From assembly GCF_013302895.1 (NCBI RefSeq), contig NZ_VJOK01000001.1, positions 4,114,083 to 4,178,082 on the forward strand: a DNA stretch of 64,000 nucleotides, written 5' to 3'. The notes under the pieces are model-generated. The model searched no databases and had not been told where the DNA came from. It saw nothing but the letters and a program-made list of their open reading frames with translations. Below are positions 50,373 to 60,136 of this stretch, piece after piece. The DNA is from Streptomyces albus subsp. chlorinus (GTDB lineage: Bacteria > Actinomycetota > Actinomycetes > Streptomycetales > Streptomycetaceae). The position numbers were made by a program, and so were the translations under genes. Position 1 is the stretch's first letter, and each line of letters begins with the position of its first letter.

Positions 50373-51246
50373 AGCGCTCCTCGCATCTTCTCCAGCAGGC
50401 GTACAGTGCCTCGGCAGTCGAGTGCCTGCGAGCGCAGCTTGCCATAGCGCTGGAGCATGATGCTCACGTTCTTCGGAGTGGTGATGAGCATGCTGGTCTG
50501 CTGGCCCTCCAAGTAACCCACCCACTCGTGCGCGGGTGTCTCCGCGAGGTACATCAGGCCGTCGATGCCGCCGTGATCCTCCTGTTGTAAGGGCATCACC
50601 TGAAGCTCGACGTTGCGACGCGCACCTTGGGCCAGAAGGTGGTCAATGAGTTGCTTCGTTACCTCCGCACCCCCCCATCCGCCGTACCAGCAGCGCCTCT
50701 TCGATCACGAAGCTGAACGTGGTGTTCGGGCGCTCGTCCAACAGCCTCTGCCGCTCCAGACGAGCGCTCACCTGGGTTTCGATCTGTTCCTCGGTCAGCG
50801 GCGGCAACCTCTGGTCGAAGATGGCCCGAATGTACGGCTCAGGCTGCAACAGCCCAGGAATCGCACGGCACTCGTACGCATAAAGCGACACCGCCTCCTC
50901 CTCGATCCCCGCCCACTGCCGGAACCACGACGCCAGCCCCCGCCCTCCGCGTAAGACTCCGCGCCGCAGCTCCCAGCACCTTGGCCGCGGCGGCCCCCAG
51001 TGCCGGTTCCGCCCGCGACGGCAGGTCGCTCGGCGGAAACCGCTTCCCCTGCTCGATCTTGGCGACGTAGGCGGTGGAGTACTGCACCCGCTGGGCGAAC
51101 TCCTCCTGGGTGAGCCGGGCCTCCTCCCGCAGCGCCTTCAGTACCGCGCCGAAGGTCTTGAGGCTGTCGGACAGGTCGTGCTCCCCGTTCGAGCCCCCGG
51201 CGCCACCGCCCCCGCTGCCGATCGCCCCGCCGTTGTCCATCGCCAT
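50369..51246 (-). pseudogene. XRE family regulator with DUF5753, broken by two frameshifts
   Basis: Read in three joined frames, this is a normal 290-residue regulator. It has an N-terminal helix-turn-helix (FGAVLKALREEARLTQEEFAQRV, from ATG 51246 with a ggggagg ribosome site), then DUF5753 blocks ASWFRQWAGIEEEAVSLYAYEC, IPGLLQPEPYIRAIF and the C-terminal WVGYLEGQQTSMLITTPKNV. Frame is lost at a run of five C (50937-50941) and again at seven C (50670-50676); one base fewer in each restores the family sequence. As written, translation would stop early. Either the gene is decaying or the homopolymer lengths are sequencing errors. Confidence 0.85.
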
Positions 51247-51396
51247 ACAGCAGCCTCCCCGTGCACCGGCGCACACCGAACCCACCCCATGGCCACGGGC
51301 CGTGACCCACCCAGTCCAGCGAGTGAACCAGTACAGTCGGATCTGTATCGGCGTCGGTCCTGTTGGCGGGGCCGTGGCGGCGGAACCTTGGTCCGC

Positions 51397-51860
51397 ATGC
51401 CGACGCCGCAGACCCAAGTCACCGTCACTGTACGTACGTTCGCCCAGCGCTTCTCCTCGACCCGCCGTGGAGCACGCCTCGCACGCAGGCTCGCCGGGCA
51501 CCAACTGGACGCGTGGGGCGCGTGCCGTACGGCACCACCGCATCCGACACCCTCGTCCTGATCGTCGCCGAGCTGGCCGCCAACGCCGTCCGGCACGGGC
51601 GTGTACCGGGGCGTGACTTCGCGCTGCGGCTCGTCCACAGGCCCGCCGCCGCGGTCGTCCGCGTTGAGGTCTCCGACACGCATCCGGCGCTGCCCGTGCG
51701 CCTGGCTCCGGCGCCCGCCGACGCCGACGGGGGCGGGGGCCTGCTTCTGGTCGACGTCCTGGCCTCCCGCTGGGGCGTAAGCGAGCGCACCGGGCCGGGC
51801 AAGACAGTCTGGGCGGAGCTGGACCTCGCGGCGGGAACCCGCGCCGGACACCCCGCGTGA
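51397..51860 (+). pseudogene. HATPase (anti-sigma-type) ATP-binding protein, frameshifted
   Basis: The N-terminal part (MPTPQTQVTVTVRTFAQRFS...LDAWG) and the C-terminal part (GTTASDTLVLIVAELAANAVRHGR, then GGGGLLLVDVLASRWGV) belong to one 154-aa HATPase_c protein. This is the kind that partners DUF397/XRE genes in Streptomyces. The frame breaks near the GGGG run at 51515-51518; one extra G would join the halves. The N-box VAELAANAVRHG is intact. It is divergent from the XRE gene. Confidence 0.85.
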
Positions 51861-51871
51861 GCGTGCCCGGC

Positions 51872-51902
51872 CGTCCGGGCCCGGACGATCACCCGCGGTG
51901 AT
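51872..51902. promoter_or_regulatory. Two adjacent palindromes upstream of pglY
   Basis: A perfect 16-bp palindrome (cgtccgggcccggacg, 51872-51887) is followed directly by an interrupted inverted repeat (atcacc-cgc-ggtgat, 51888-51902). They begin 12 bp after the HATPase stop and about 130 bp before pglY. The first may terminate the HATPase transcript; the second is shaped like a regulator operator. Confidence 0.45.
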
Positions 51903-52032
51903 ACTCGCTCCCTGGAGGCGTGACGATCTCTCTCCCGCTGTCGGACCCACCTGGCAAGATGGACGTCGCGCCAACGCCAGAGGGGGGCGCTGTCCGGGCA
52001 GGCCGCCAGCACAGTGAGGAAATGATCGCCTG

Positions 52033-55000
52033 ATGTCGACCACAGAGCTGTTCCTCCGCGATGTCATCGACATCAGGGAGGACGTCCACGCGGGCGATTT
52101 CAAGGTCGACCTCTCCCAGGGCTTCCACGAGGCCGACGAGCGGGTGGCGGAGTACGTCGTCACCGAGCAGTTGCAGAGGGCGTTCCGGCAGGCGCTCGGC
52201 GTTGTCGGGAAGGCCGTCCGCACGGGCGACTCGCACGCCGCGTACCTTCACGGCTCGTTCGGCGCCGGTAAGAGCCACTTCCTCACCGTGCTGCACGCCG
52301 TACTCAAGGGCCACGAGGGGGCGCGGAACAAGCCGGGGCTGAAAGAGGTCGTCACCGAGCACCGGGACTGGCTGGGCGGCAGCCGGTTCCTGATGATCCC
52401 GTACCACCTGGTCGGGTCGACGGACCTGGACTCGGCGCTGCTCGGCGGTTACGTCCACACCGTGCGGGAGCTGCACCCGGAGGCGGCGACCCCCGCCGTC
52501 TACCGGTCGGACGCGCTGCTCGCCGACGCGGACCGGCAGCGGAAGTTCCTCGGCGACGACGACAAGTTCCGGCAGTGGCTCGGCGCCGGGGCGGCGGCCA
52601 CCTCCGGCAGTGGGGGCGCGGAGGACGAGGACGACCTGCCGGGCATCGACGGCGGAACCGACCTGACGGGCGCGGGCGGCTGGAGCAGTGCCGAGCTGGA
52701 CCGGGCCTTCGCCGCGCCGCCCGGCAGCGAGGAGCGGGAGCGGCTCGTGTCGGCGCTGCTGACCGGGCCGATGGCGGCGTACACGCAGGCCGCGCGCGGC
52801 GACGCGCAGTCCTTCATCCCGCTGGAGAACGGCCTGAAGGTCATCTCCCGCCACGCCCAGTCGCTGGGCTACGACGGTGTCGTCCTCTTCCTCGACGAAC
52901 TGATCCTGTGGCTCCAGGCGCACATGGGCGATCAGGACTTCGTCCGCGACCAGGTGCAACGGCTGGTCAAGCTGATCGAGTCCGCCGACAGCGGCCGGCC
53001 CGTGCCCCTCGTGTCCTTCATCTCCCGCCAGCGTGACCTGTCCCAGCTCATCGGCTCCGACGTGGCCGGCGCCGACGTGCAGAACCTGGAACAGCAGGTC
53101 GACTACCTCGCCGGCCGGATCGACGTCGTCGAGCTGGAGGACAGCAACCTCGTCGAGATCATCAAGCACCGGGTGCTCGCCCCGCGTCCGGGCATGGAGC
53201 AGACGCGCGACGACGCGTTCAAGATCGTGGAGTCGTCGCGGGACGAGGTGCGGCAGGTGCTGCTCGACGCGCAGGGGCGCACCGAGGCGAGCTGGGACGA
53301 CTTCCGCACTCTGTACCCGCTGTCCCCGGCGCTGCTGAACGTGCTGGTGGATCTCTCCGGCGCGCTCCAGCGCGAGCGGACCGGTCTCAAACTGGTGCAG
53401 GAGCTGCTGCGGCGCCACCGCGACGACCTGCGGCTCGGCCAGCTCATCCCGATCGGCGACCTGTGGGACGTCATCGCCGCGCGGACCGGTGAGGCGTTCA
53501 CCGCCAAGCTCCGCAAGGAGTCGGAGATCGCGCACCGCTTCCACGCCCGCGTCCGCGAGCACCTGCTGACCAAGTACGGCTCCGAGGACGACAAGCGGTT
53601 CCGGACCGACGACCGGCTCGTCAAGACGCTGCTGCTGGCCTCCCTCGCCCCCAACGTGCCCGCCCTGACCCGGCTCACCGGCGGCCGGCTCGCCGCGCTC
53701 AACCACGGCACCATCAGGACCCGGGTGGGCGACGCGGGCGGCGTCGCCGTCAAGCGCCTGCAAGAGCTTCAGGCCGAGGGCTTCGACGGCGAGCTGCGCA
53801 GCGAGGGCGACGCCGCCGACCCCGTCTTCCACCTGCACCTGTCCGACCTGGACGTCGAGCCGCTGCTGGAGGAGGTGCAAGGCGTCGCCGACCAGGACGG
53901 CTACCGCCGCCAGTGGATCAAGGACCAGCTGTGGGCGGCACTGGGCATCCCCGACACCCAGGCGTTCGTGTGCGAGCGGACCGTCGTCTGGCGCGGCACC
54001 AAGCGCACCGTCGAGTTCGTCTTCGGCAACGTGCGCGACCCCCACCTGCCCGACGCCGAGTTCGCGCCGCAGACCGAGGGCAACATCCGCTTCGTCTTCG
54101 ACTACCCCTTCGACGGCCACGACCACTCGCCGATGGACGACGCACAGCGGGTGGAGCGGCTGAAGCGTGCCGGGAAGACAGCGCCGACGATCGTCTGGCT
54201 GCCGCACTTCCTGTCCGAGCAGAAGGCCCGCAGCCTCGGACGCCTATTGAAGACCAACTACCTGCTGGAGCGCGACCGGCTGGACGACCACACGGCGACC
54301 CGCCCCGCCGAGGAGCGCATCCAGATCCGCAACCAGCTCAAGGCGTCCCGCGACAGCCTGACCGCCCAGCTCACCGACGCGCTGCTGCAGCTGTACGGCA
54401 TCAACAAGGCCGAGCCGGGCACCGTGGGAGCCGAGGTCCACGAGGGCCACCACCTCATCTCGCTCCAGCCGGGCTTCACCCGCACCCGGCCTGAACCGGC
54501 GGTCGGCTTCGAGGAGAACCTCTTCCTGCTCGCCGACGGGCTCCTCAGCGCCCGCCACCCCAAGCACCCCGACTTCGACCCGCGGCTCACCCGCAAGGCC
54601 GTCACCACCCGCGAGCTGAAGACCGCCCTCGAATGGATCACGAAGGCGATGGAGGACGGCTCCCGGCGTGTCGTGGTCGACAGCCACCAGCTGCCCGTCG
54701 TCCGCCGGATCGTGCACGCCCTCCAGCTCGGCGAGGTCCACGACGGGCCGCTCAACGTCACCACCGACTGGCGCCTGCGCATCAACAAGAAGGCCGCCGA
54801 GACCTCCGACGCCGGCCCGGACCTGTCCGTGGAGGACATCCGCGACTGGATCGAGGAACTCGGCTACACCGGCCTCGACCGCCATGTCAGCAACCTGATC
54901 ATCGCCACGTACGCCCTGCTCGACGACCGCACCTGGGTCTACCAGACCTCGCCGCTGCCCAAGGCCCCCGACCTGGAGCGCATCGGCCCCGGATACGGGC

Positions 55001-55998
55001 TGAGGGCCGTGGAACTGCCCACCGAGGAGGAATTCCACACCGCGCTCGGCCGTGCCGGGACGATCTTCGGCCGGACCGTCTCGCGTGTCCTGTTCGCCCG
55101 CAACGTCGCCCGGCTCGCCGAAGGCGTGCGCGAGGTCGCGGAGGAACACCGCGTGGCCCTCGGCGAGGTGCGCACCCTGCTGACGGAGCACGCCCGCCAC
55201 CTCGGGCTGACCGGCGCCGACGCACCCCGCCTGAAGTCCACCAAGGCCGCCGCCGACCTCGTCGCCCGGCTGCTGCGCACCATGGAACCGGCCGCATGCG
55301 TGCGGGAGCTGGCCGCCGCCGCGTACGACGTGACCGACGAGGAGATCGCGGGCGCCCTGCGGCACGCTCCCGAGGTGGCCGCCGCGCTGCGCGGCACCCA
55401 GTGGTCCCTGCTGGAAGACGTGCGCCGCGACCTCGCCGTACGCCAGGACGGCCTCGGCGAGCGGGCGGCCCGGTTCCTGGACGAGGTGCACCGCGCCGCC
55501 CGCGAGCACGAGCAGACCGTCTCACTCGTGCCCGTGCTGGACCGGCTCCCGGACACCGTCATGGCCCTGATGCGCGAGGCCACCCGCCTCGCCCAGCCCA
55601 CCCAGCCGGCCACTCCGCCCGCGGCACCGGTCACGCCGGAGCCGACCGCCGAGGACGTCAGCCTCACCGGCCACGGCAAGCCCCCCGTTCCCTCGACGCC
55701 CGCCCCGGAACATCCCTCCACGCCGGACGACGCCTCCCGCAGCGGGGGCGACGCCCAGGCCGGGTTCCCGGCGCAGGCCGGTCGCCGGCGCGCCGTCCAC
55801 CTCGTCGAGCCCACCCAGCTGGAGGTGTCGCTGGCCACCGCGGTCGCCGAGATCGACGCGGAGATCCGCGCCTACCTCGCCGCCCACCCCGGCACTCGCA
55901 TCCAGGTCACCTGGCAGCCGGTCACCGACACCGGGTCCGCGACCGACGGTTCCGCCGGAGCCGAGGCGGAACCGGGCGGCGAAGGGACCGCCGGCTGA
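52033..55998 (+). CDS. pglY: BREX-2 ATPase PglY
   Basis: A 1321-aa P-loop ATPase of the PglY/BrxC group. Residues 1-60 begin TTELFLRDVIDIREDVHAGD. Walker A is GSFGAGKS at residues 74-81 (followed by HFLTVLHAVL), and a Walker B-like strand is GVVLFLDELILWLQAH near residue 285. The long middle and C-terminal regions are helical. A Pro-rich linker (about 1190-1255) precedes a small terminal domain ending in AYLAAHPGTRIQVTWQPV. It begins the pglY-pglZ-brxD-brxHI operon, in which every gene overlaps the next. It is essential in Pgl systems studied experimentally. Confidence 0.93.
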   Translation: MSTTELFLRDVIDIREDVHAGDFKVDLSQGFHEADERVAEYVVTEQLQRAFRQALGVVGKAVRTGDSHAAYLHGSFGAGKSHFLTVLHAVLKGHEGARNKPGLKEVVTEHRDWLGGSRFLMIPYHLVGSTDLDSALLGGYVHTVRELHPEAATPAVYRSDALLADADRQRKFLGDDDKFRQWLGAGAAATSGSGGAEDEDDLPGIDGGTDLTGAGGWSSAELDRAFAAPPGSEERERLVSALLTGPMAAYTQAARGDAQSFIPLENGLKVISRHAQSLGYDGVVLFLDELILWLQAHMGDQDFVRDQVQRLVKLIESADSGRPVPLVSFISRQRDLSQLIGSDVAGADVQNLEQQVDYLAGRIDVVELEDSNLVEIIKHRVLAPRPGMEQTRDDAFKIVESSRDEVRQVLLDAQGRTEASWDDFRTLYPLSPALLNVLVDLSGALQRERTGLKLVQELLRRHRDDLRLGQLIPIGDLWDVIAARTGEAFTAKLRKESEIAHRFHARVREHLLTKYGSEDDKRFRTDDRLVKTLLLASLAPNVPALTRLTGGRLAALNHGTIRTRVGDAGGVAVKRLQELQAEGFDGELRSEGDAADPVFHLHLSDLDVEPLLEEVQGVADQDGYRRQWIKDQLWAALGIPDTQAFVCERTVVWRGTKRTVEFVFGNVRDPHLPDAEFAPQTEGNIRFVFDYPFDGHDHSPMDDAQRVERLKRAGKTAPTIVWLPHFLSEQKARSLGRLLKTNYLLERDRLDDHTATRPAEERIQIRNQLKASRDSLTAQLTDALLQLYGINKAEPGTVGAEVHEGHHLISLQPGFTRTRPEPAVGFEENLFLLADGLLSARHPKHPDFDPRLTRKAVTTRELKTALEWITKAMEDGSRRVVVDSHQLPVVRRIVHALQLGEVHDGPLNVTTDWRLRINKKAAETSDAGPDLSVEDIRDWIEELGYTGLDRHVSNLIIATYALLDDRTWVYQTSPLPKAPDLERIGPGYGLRAVELPTEEEFHTALGRAGTIFGRTVSRVLFARNVARLAEGVREVAEEHRVALGEVRTLLTEHARHLGLTGADAPRLKSTKAAADLVARLLRTMEPAACVRELAAAAYDVTDEEIAGALRHAPEVAAALRGTQWSLLEDVRRDLAVRQDGLGERAARFLDEVHRAAREHEQTVSLVPVLDRLPDTVMALMREATRLAQPTQPATPPAAPVTPEPTAEDVSLTGHGKPPVPSTPAPEHPSTPDDASRSGGDAQAGFPAQAGRRRAVHLVEPTQLEVSLATAVAEIDAEIRAYLAAHPGTRIQVTWQPVTDTGSATDGSAGAEAEPGGEGTAG

Positions 55999-58808
55999 TG
56001 GCCCCGGCCCTGCCCCGGGTGGGCCGCCGTACCGTCGAGGCCCTGCTCGCCGCGAACGCCAAGGACCTCGGCGAGCACAGCCTCGTGCTCGTCCACGGCC
56101 AGTACGCGCCCGGCGCCCCGCCGCAGTTCACGATCACCCTGGACGGCGAGGCGCGGCGCGTCCACGTACGCGACGAAGCCTCCGTCCTCGGCGTCGTCGC
56201 CGCCCTGCACGAGCACCGCAGCGCTGCCGCGTCCTCCGACGTGCTCGTGGTGACGACGGGCGTCGACGACGAGCAGCTCGGCTGGGACGTGCGCGGAAGG
56301 GCCGTACGGCGCAAGACCCTCACCGTCGAGAACGCCGAGGTCGTCCTCCAGCGCTTCGGCGCCACCGGCCTGGACCCGCGCATGTACCGCGAGCGGTGGC
56401 TCCTGGAAGCCCTCGTCGAAGCGGAGCCCGCCGAAGCCGGCTGGCCGCGCGTCGGCGGAGTGCTGACCCGGGACGCGGCCCTGCGCGCCCTGACCGCCGA
56501 ACGGCTCGGCCTGCGCGCGGTGCAGGGTTCCTCCGGCCAGGACGGGCAGGTAACCCTCGACGCCGACACGCTGCTCGCCTGGTCGCGTACACCCGCCGGT
56601 CCCCGGCGGTTCGCCGAACTGGACGCCACCGAACGCGCGGAACTGAAGAAGTGGCTCGCAGAGGTGGCCGGACCGGCCGTCCCCGTCCTGCTGTCCCTCG
56701 CCGAGGCCGGACTCGGCCACGACGCCCTGCCGCTCGGACTGCTCGGCGCCGCACTGCGGGACCCCGCCGCCCAGCCCGACACGGTGCTCGCCCTCGGCGG
56801 ACTGTTCGGGCAGGTCATGCCCCGGCGGTCGGAACTCGCCGTGTTCACCGACGCCGTGGAGGGAACTCTCACCCGCTGGATCGCCGACGCCCGCACCAGC
56901 CACGACGCCCGCCTGCGCGTCGTCGCCGTACTGGACCGGGCCGACGAGCTGGCCGCCAAGGCTGGCCTCACCCCTGGCCTCACCGCGAGCCGGTTCCTCC
57001 CCTCCAGCTTCACCGCGCAACTGCGCCGGACCGTTGCCGAAGCCCGCCGCTCCCCGGCCGCCGGCGAGGCCGCGCTGGCCGACCTGCTCGGCCACGCCCT
57101 GGCCGGCCTCCGCCCGGACCACGTCCAGGCCGCCGAGACGGCCGTACGGGTGGCGCGCTGGCTCAGCGGCCCCGAGCCCGCCGTCACCGGCGTGGCCGCC
57201 GCCGTGCGGGCGCACGTCTGCGACTGGGGCTGGGTCGACCGGGCGCTCACCATGCTGTGGGCGGGCGACCCCGACGGCGACCTGGAGACCGGACGGGACC
57301 TGCGCGCCCTGTTCGAGCAGGCACGTGAGCGCAGGCAGCGCCTGGATCAGGAGTTCGCCCTGAGGCTCGCCGCCTGGGCCGCGCACGCCACCGCCCAGCA
57401 CCCCGACGACTGCCTCGTCGTCGAGAATGTGCTGGACACCGTCGTACGCCCGCTTGCCGGCCATACCGCTCCGCTCCTCCTCGTCCTCGACGGCATGAGC
57501 AGCGCGGTCGCCGCCCAGCTCGGTGAGGAGGCGGAACGCGACGGCTGGCGTGAGATCGTGCCGCGCCCGGAGCCCGGTCAGTCCCCCGCACGGCTCGCCG
57601 CCGTCTCGATGCTGCCGTCCGTCACCCGCGTCAGCCGTGCCTCCCTGCTGGCGGGCGAGGCGGCCGAAGGGGGTCAGTCGGCCGAGACGAGCGGCTTCAC
57701 CGCCTTCTGGAAGCGGCGGCGCAAGGCGGCGGCCCTCTTCCACAAGGCCGCCATCGGCGGCGAGGCGGGCCACGCGCTCTCCCACGAGCTGATGACCGCC
57801 CTCGCCTCCGACGCCGTAGTGGGCGTGATCCTCAACACCATCGACGAGGCACTCGACAACGGCCGGCACGGCCGCGGCACGACCTGGTCCCTGGCCGACG
57901 TCACGCACCTGCGGGAACTGCTCGGAGCCGCCCGCAGCTACGGTCGCCCGGTCGTCCTCGTCGCCGACCACGGGCACGTCCTGGAGCGCGGCAGCCGCAG
58001 CGACGGCCCGACGACGGCCGCCGACGGTGCGGAGTCCGCCCGCTGGCGCACCGGCGACGCCGCGGGGGACGGGGAGATCGCCGTCCACGGCCCGAGGGTG
58101 CGCGAGGGCGGGGGAGCGGTGATCCTGCCGTGGCGCGAGGACATCCGCTACACCGGGCGGCGCGCCGGATACCACGGTGGGGCCTCCCTGGCCGAAGTCA
58201 CCGTCCCGGTACTCGTCCTGCTGCCCGCCGGGGAAGAGGCCCCGAAGGACTGGGTGCCCCTGCCGCGCGAGCTGTCCACGCCGGGCTGGTGGCGGACGCA
58301 CGTCGCACGGGGTGCTCCCCAGTCCGCTCATCAGCCGGTGGTGCCCTCGCCCACGCGACCCACGGCACCCTCCGAATGCGCGCCGACCACCGAGGCGCGA
58401 CCGTCCGCCCGGACGGAAGCCGCACCGCCGGTGGCGGAGTCGCTCGGCTCCACGGTGGTGGGCAGCGAGGTATACGCGGCCCAAAAGGAGTACGTCCGCA
58501 AAGCGCCCGAGGCGAAGGTGGTGGCCGCGGTCATCGACGCACTCGTCTCGGCGGGCGGGACCATGTCCCCGGCCGCCCTCGCCGCGGCCATCTCCGCGAC
58601 CGGGCGCGTCCGCCGCAACATCGAGGGCTTCGTCGCCACGGTGCAGCGGCTGCTGAACGTCGAGGGGTACCCCGTCCTCGGGCTCATCGACGGCGGGCAC
58701 GCGGTGAAGCTCGACGTGCCTCTACTGCGCGGGCAGTTCCTGCCGAAGCAGAGCGCGCAGGAGATGGACGAAGCCGAAGCAGGACAGCGGGAGGAGGAGC
58801 AGGCGTGA
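55998..58808 (+). CDS. pglZ: BREX-2 alkaline-phosphatase-superfamily protein PglZ
   Basis: A 936-aa protein starting MAPALPRVGRRTVEALLAAN at an ATG that shares a base with the pglY stop. The phosphatase-like core holds a metal-site strand LLLVLDGMSSA (D498) and the histidine motif VLVADHGHVLE (D657, H658, H660). The PglZ domain is the hallmark of all BREX types. A Pro/Ala linker (about residues 775-815) leads to a C-terminal helical domain. Length is typical of BREX-2 PglZ. Its activity is thought to be phosphodiesterase-like or nuclease-like, but this is not settled. Confidence 0.93.
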   Translation: MAPALPRVGRRTVEALLAANAKDLGEHSLVLVHGQYAPGAPPQFTITLDGEARRVHVRDEASVLGVVAALHEHRSAAASSDVLVVTTGVDDEQLGWDVRGRAVRRKTLTVENAEVVLQRFGATGLDPRMYRERWLLEALVEAEPAEAGWPRVGGVLTRDAALRALTAERLGLRAVQGSSGQDGQVTLDADTLLAWSRTPAGPRRFAELDATERAELKKWLAEVAGPAVPVLLSLAEAGLGHDALPLGLLGAALRDPAAQPDTVLALGGLFGQVMPRRSELAVFTDAVEGTLTRWIADARTSHDARLRVVAVLDRADELAAKAGLTPGLTASRFLPSSFTAQLRRTVAEARRSPAAGEAALADLLGHALAGLRPDHVQAAETAVRVARWLSGPEPAVTGVAAAVRAHVCDWGWVDRALTMLWAGDPDGDLETGRDLRALFEQARERRQRLDQEFALRLAAWAAHATAQHPDDCLVVENVLDTVVRPLAGHTAPLLLVLDGMSSAVAAQLGEEAERDGWREIVPRPEPGQSPARLAAVSMLPSVTRVSRASLLAGEAAEGGQSAETSGFTAFWKRRRKAAALFHKAAIGGEAGHALSHELMTALASDAVVGVILNTIDEALDNGRHGRGTTWSLADVTHLRELLGAARSYGRPVVLVADHGHVLERGSRSDGPTTAADGAESARWRTGDAAGDGEIAVHGPRVREGGGAVILPWREDIRYTGRRAGYHGGASLAEVTVPVLVLLPAGEEAPKDWVPLPRELSTPGWWRTHVARGAPQSAHQPVVPSPTRPTAPSECAPTTEARPSARTEAAPPVAESLGSTVVGSEVYAAQKEYVRKAPEAKVVAAVIDALVSAGGTMSPAALAAAISATGRVRRNIEGFVATVQRLLNVEGYPVLGLIDGGHAVKLDVPLLRGQFLPKQSAQEMDEAEAGQREEEQA

Positions 58809-60136
58809 CCGAGCCCGCCTCCGTCAGCGCGGTCCGGCGCCGCGAGGTCATCGACGCCCTGCGGCGCGGCACCGTCCCGCAGTCCGGCCTCGACCTGTTC
58901 GCGGTCGGACTGGACCGGTTCGAAGCCGCCCTGGACGACGACCTGGCCACCGTCACCCGCGGCGGCGCCGCCTTCCACGCCGTCCGTGGCGACTACGGCT
59001 CCGGCAAGACCTTCTTTGCCCGCTGGCTGGCCGAACGCGCCAAACGTGCGGGGCTCGCCACCGCCGAGGTGCAGATCTCCGAGACCGAGACACCGCTGCA
59101 CCGGCTGGAGACCGTCTACCGCCGGCTCACCGAGCGCCTGGCCACCGCCACCCACCAGCCCAGCGCGCTGTGCGCGGTCGTCGACTCGTGGTTCTACACC
59201 CTGGAGGAGGAGGTCCTCGACGGCTCGGAGATCGACGAGGACGACGAGGAAGCCCTCGCCGAGGCCGTGGACACGCTGATGGAACGCCGGCTCGCCGACG
59301 TCGCCCGCACCACGCCCGCGTTCGCCGCCGCCCTGCGCGGCTACCGCCGTGCCGTCACCGCCGGGGACGGCGCCACGGCGGAAGCCCTGATCGCCTGGCT
59401 CGGCGGCCAGAAGTCCGTGGCCGCCTCCGCCCGTCGGGCCGCAGGAGTGCGCGGAGATCTCGACCACTTCGCCGCGCTCGGCTTCCTCCAGGGACTCCTG
59501 ACCGTGCTGCGCGACTGCGGCCACCCCGGGCTGCTCCTCGTCCTCGACGAGACGGAGACCCTGCAACGCGTCCGCGGCGACGTCCGGGAGAAGGGCCTCA
59601 ACGCACTGCGCCAGCTCCTCGACGAGATCGACGCCGGCCGCTTCCCCGGCCTCTTCCTCGTCATCACCGGAACCCCCGCGTTCTACGACGGCCAGCAGGG
59701 CGTCCAGCGGCTCCCGCCCCTGGCCCAGCGGCTCGCCACCGATTTCACCACGGACGCCCGCTTCGACTCGCCCCGCGCCGTCCAGCTCCGCCTGCCCGGC
59801 TTCGACCTGCCGCGCCTGGGGGAACTCGGCCGCAAGGTGCGGGACCTCTACCGGGGCGCGGCCCGCCACCCCGAGCGGGTCACCACGCGGGTCGATGACG
59901 CCTACGTCGGCGAACTCGCCACCGCCGTCACCGGCGGTCTGGGCGGCAACGTTGGCATCGCCCCCCGCGTCTTCCTGCGCAAGCTTGTCGCCGACGTCCT
60001 CGACCGCGTCGACGAGTTCGAGGACTTCGACCCACGCAAGCACTACCAGCTCACCGTCTCGGCCGGCGAGCTGACGGACACCGAACGCAACGCCGCCGCC
60101 GACGGGGCGGACGACATCGAGCTGGAACTGCCGTGA
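58805..60136 (+). CDS. brxD: BREX system ATP-binding protein BrxD
   Basis: A 443-aa ATPase (AAA/DUF2791-like). Walker A is GDYGSGKT at residues 62-69 (FHAVRGDYGSGKTFFARWLAE) and Walker B is LLLVLDETETLQRV near residue 246; later blocks are FLVITGTPAFYDG and GGNVGIAPRVFLRKLVADVLDRV. GTG 58805 overlaps the pglZ stop (GTGA). BrxD pairs with the BrxHI helicase in type 2 BREX loci, probably as its loader or partner. Confidence 0.93.
   Translation: MTEPASVSAVRRREVIDALRRGTVPQSGLDLFAVGLDRFEAALDDDLATVTRGGAAFHAVRGDYGSGKTFFARWLAERAKRAGLATAEVQISETETPLHRLETVYRRLTERLATATHQPSALCAVVDSWFYTLEEEVLDGSEIDEDDEEALAEAVDTLMERRLADVARTTPAFAAALRGYRRAVTAGDGATAEALIAWLGGQKSVAASARRAAGVRGDLDHFAALGFLQGLLTVLRDCGHPGLLLVLDETETLQRVRGDVREKGLNALRQLLDEIDAGRFPGLFLVITGTPAFYDGQQGVQRLPPLAQRLATDFTTDARFDSPRAVQLRLPGFDLPRLGELGRKVRDLYRGAARHPERVTTRVDDAYVGELATAVTGGLGGNVGIAPRVFLRKLVADVLDRVDEFEDFDPRKHYQLTVSAGELTDTERNAAADGADDIELELP

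Noticed and set aside
55872..58700. 942-aa minus-strand open frame opposite pglZ
   Set aside because: pglZ carries the metal-site motifs and the operon overlaps; the antisense frame has none.
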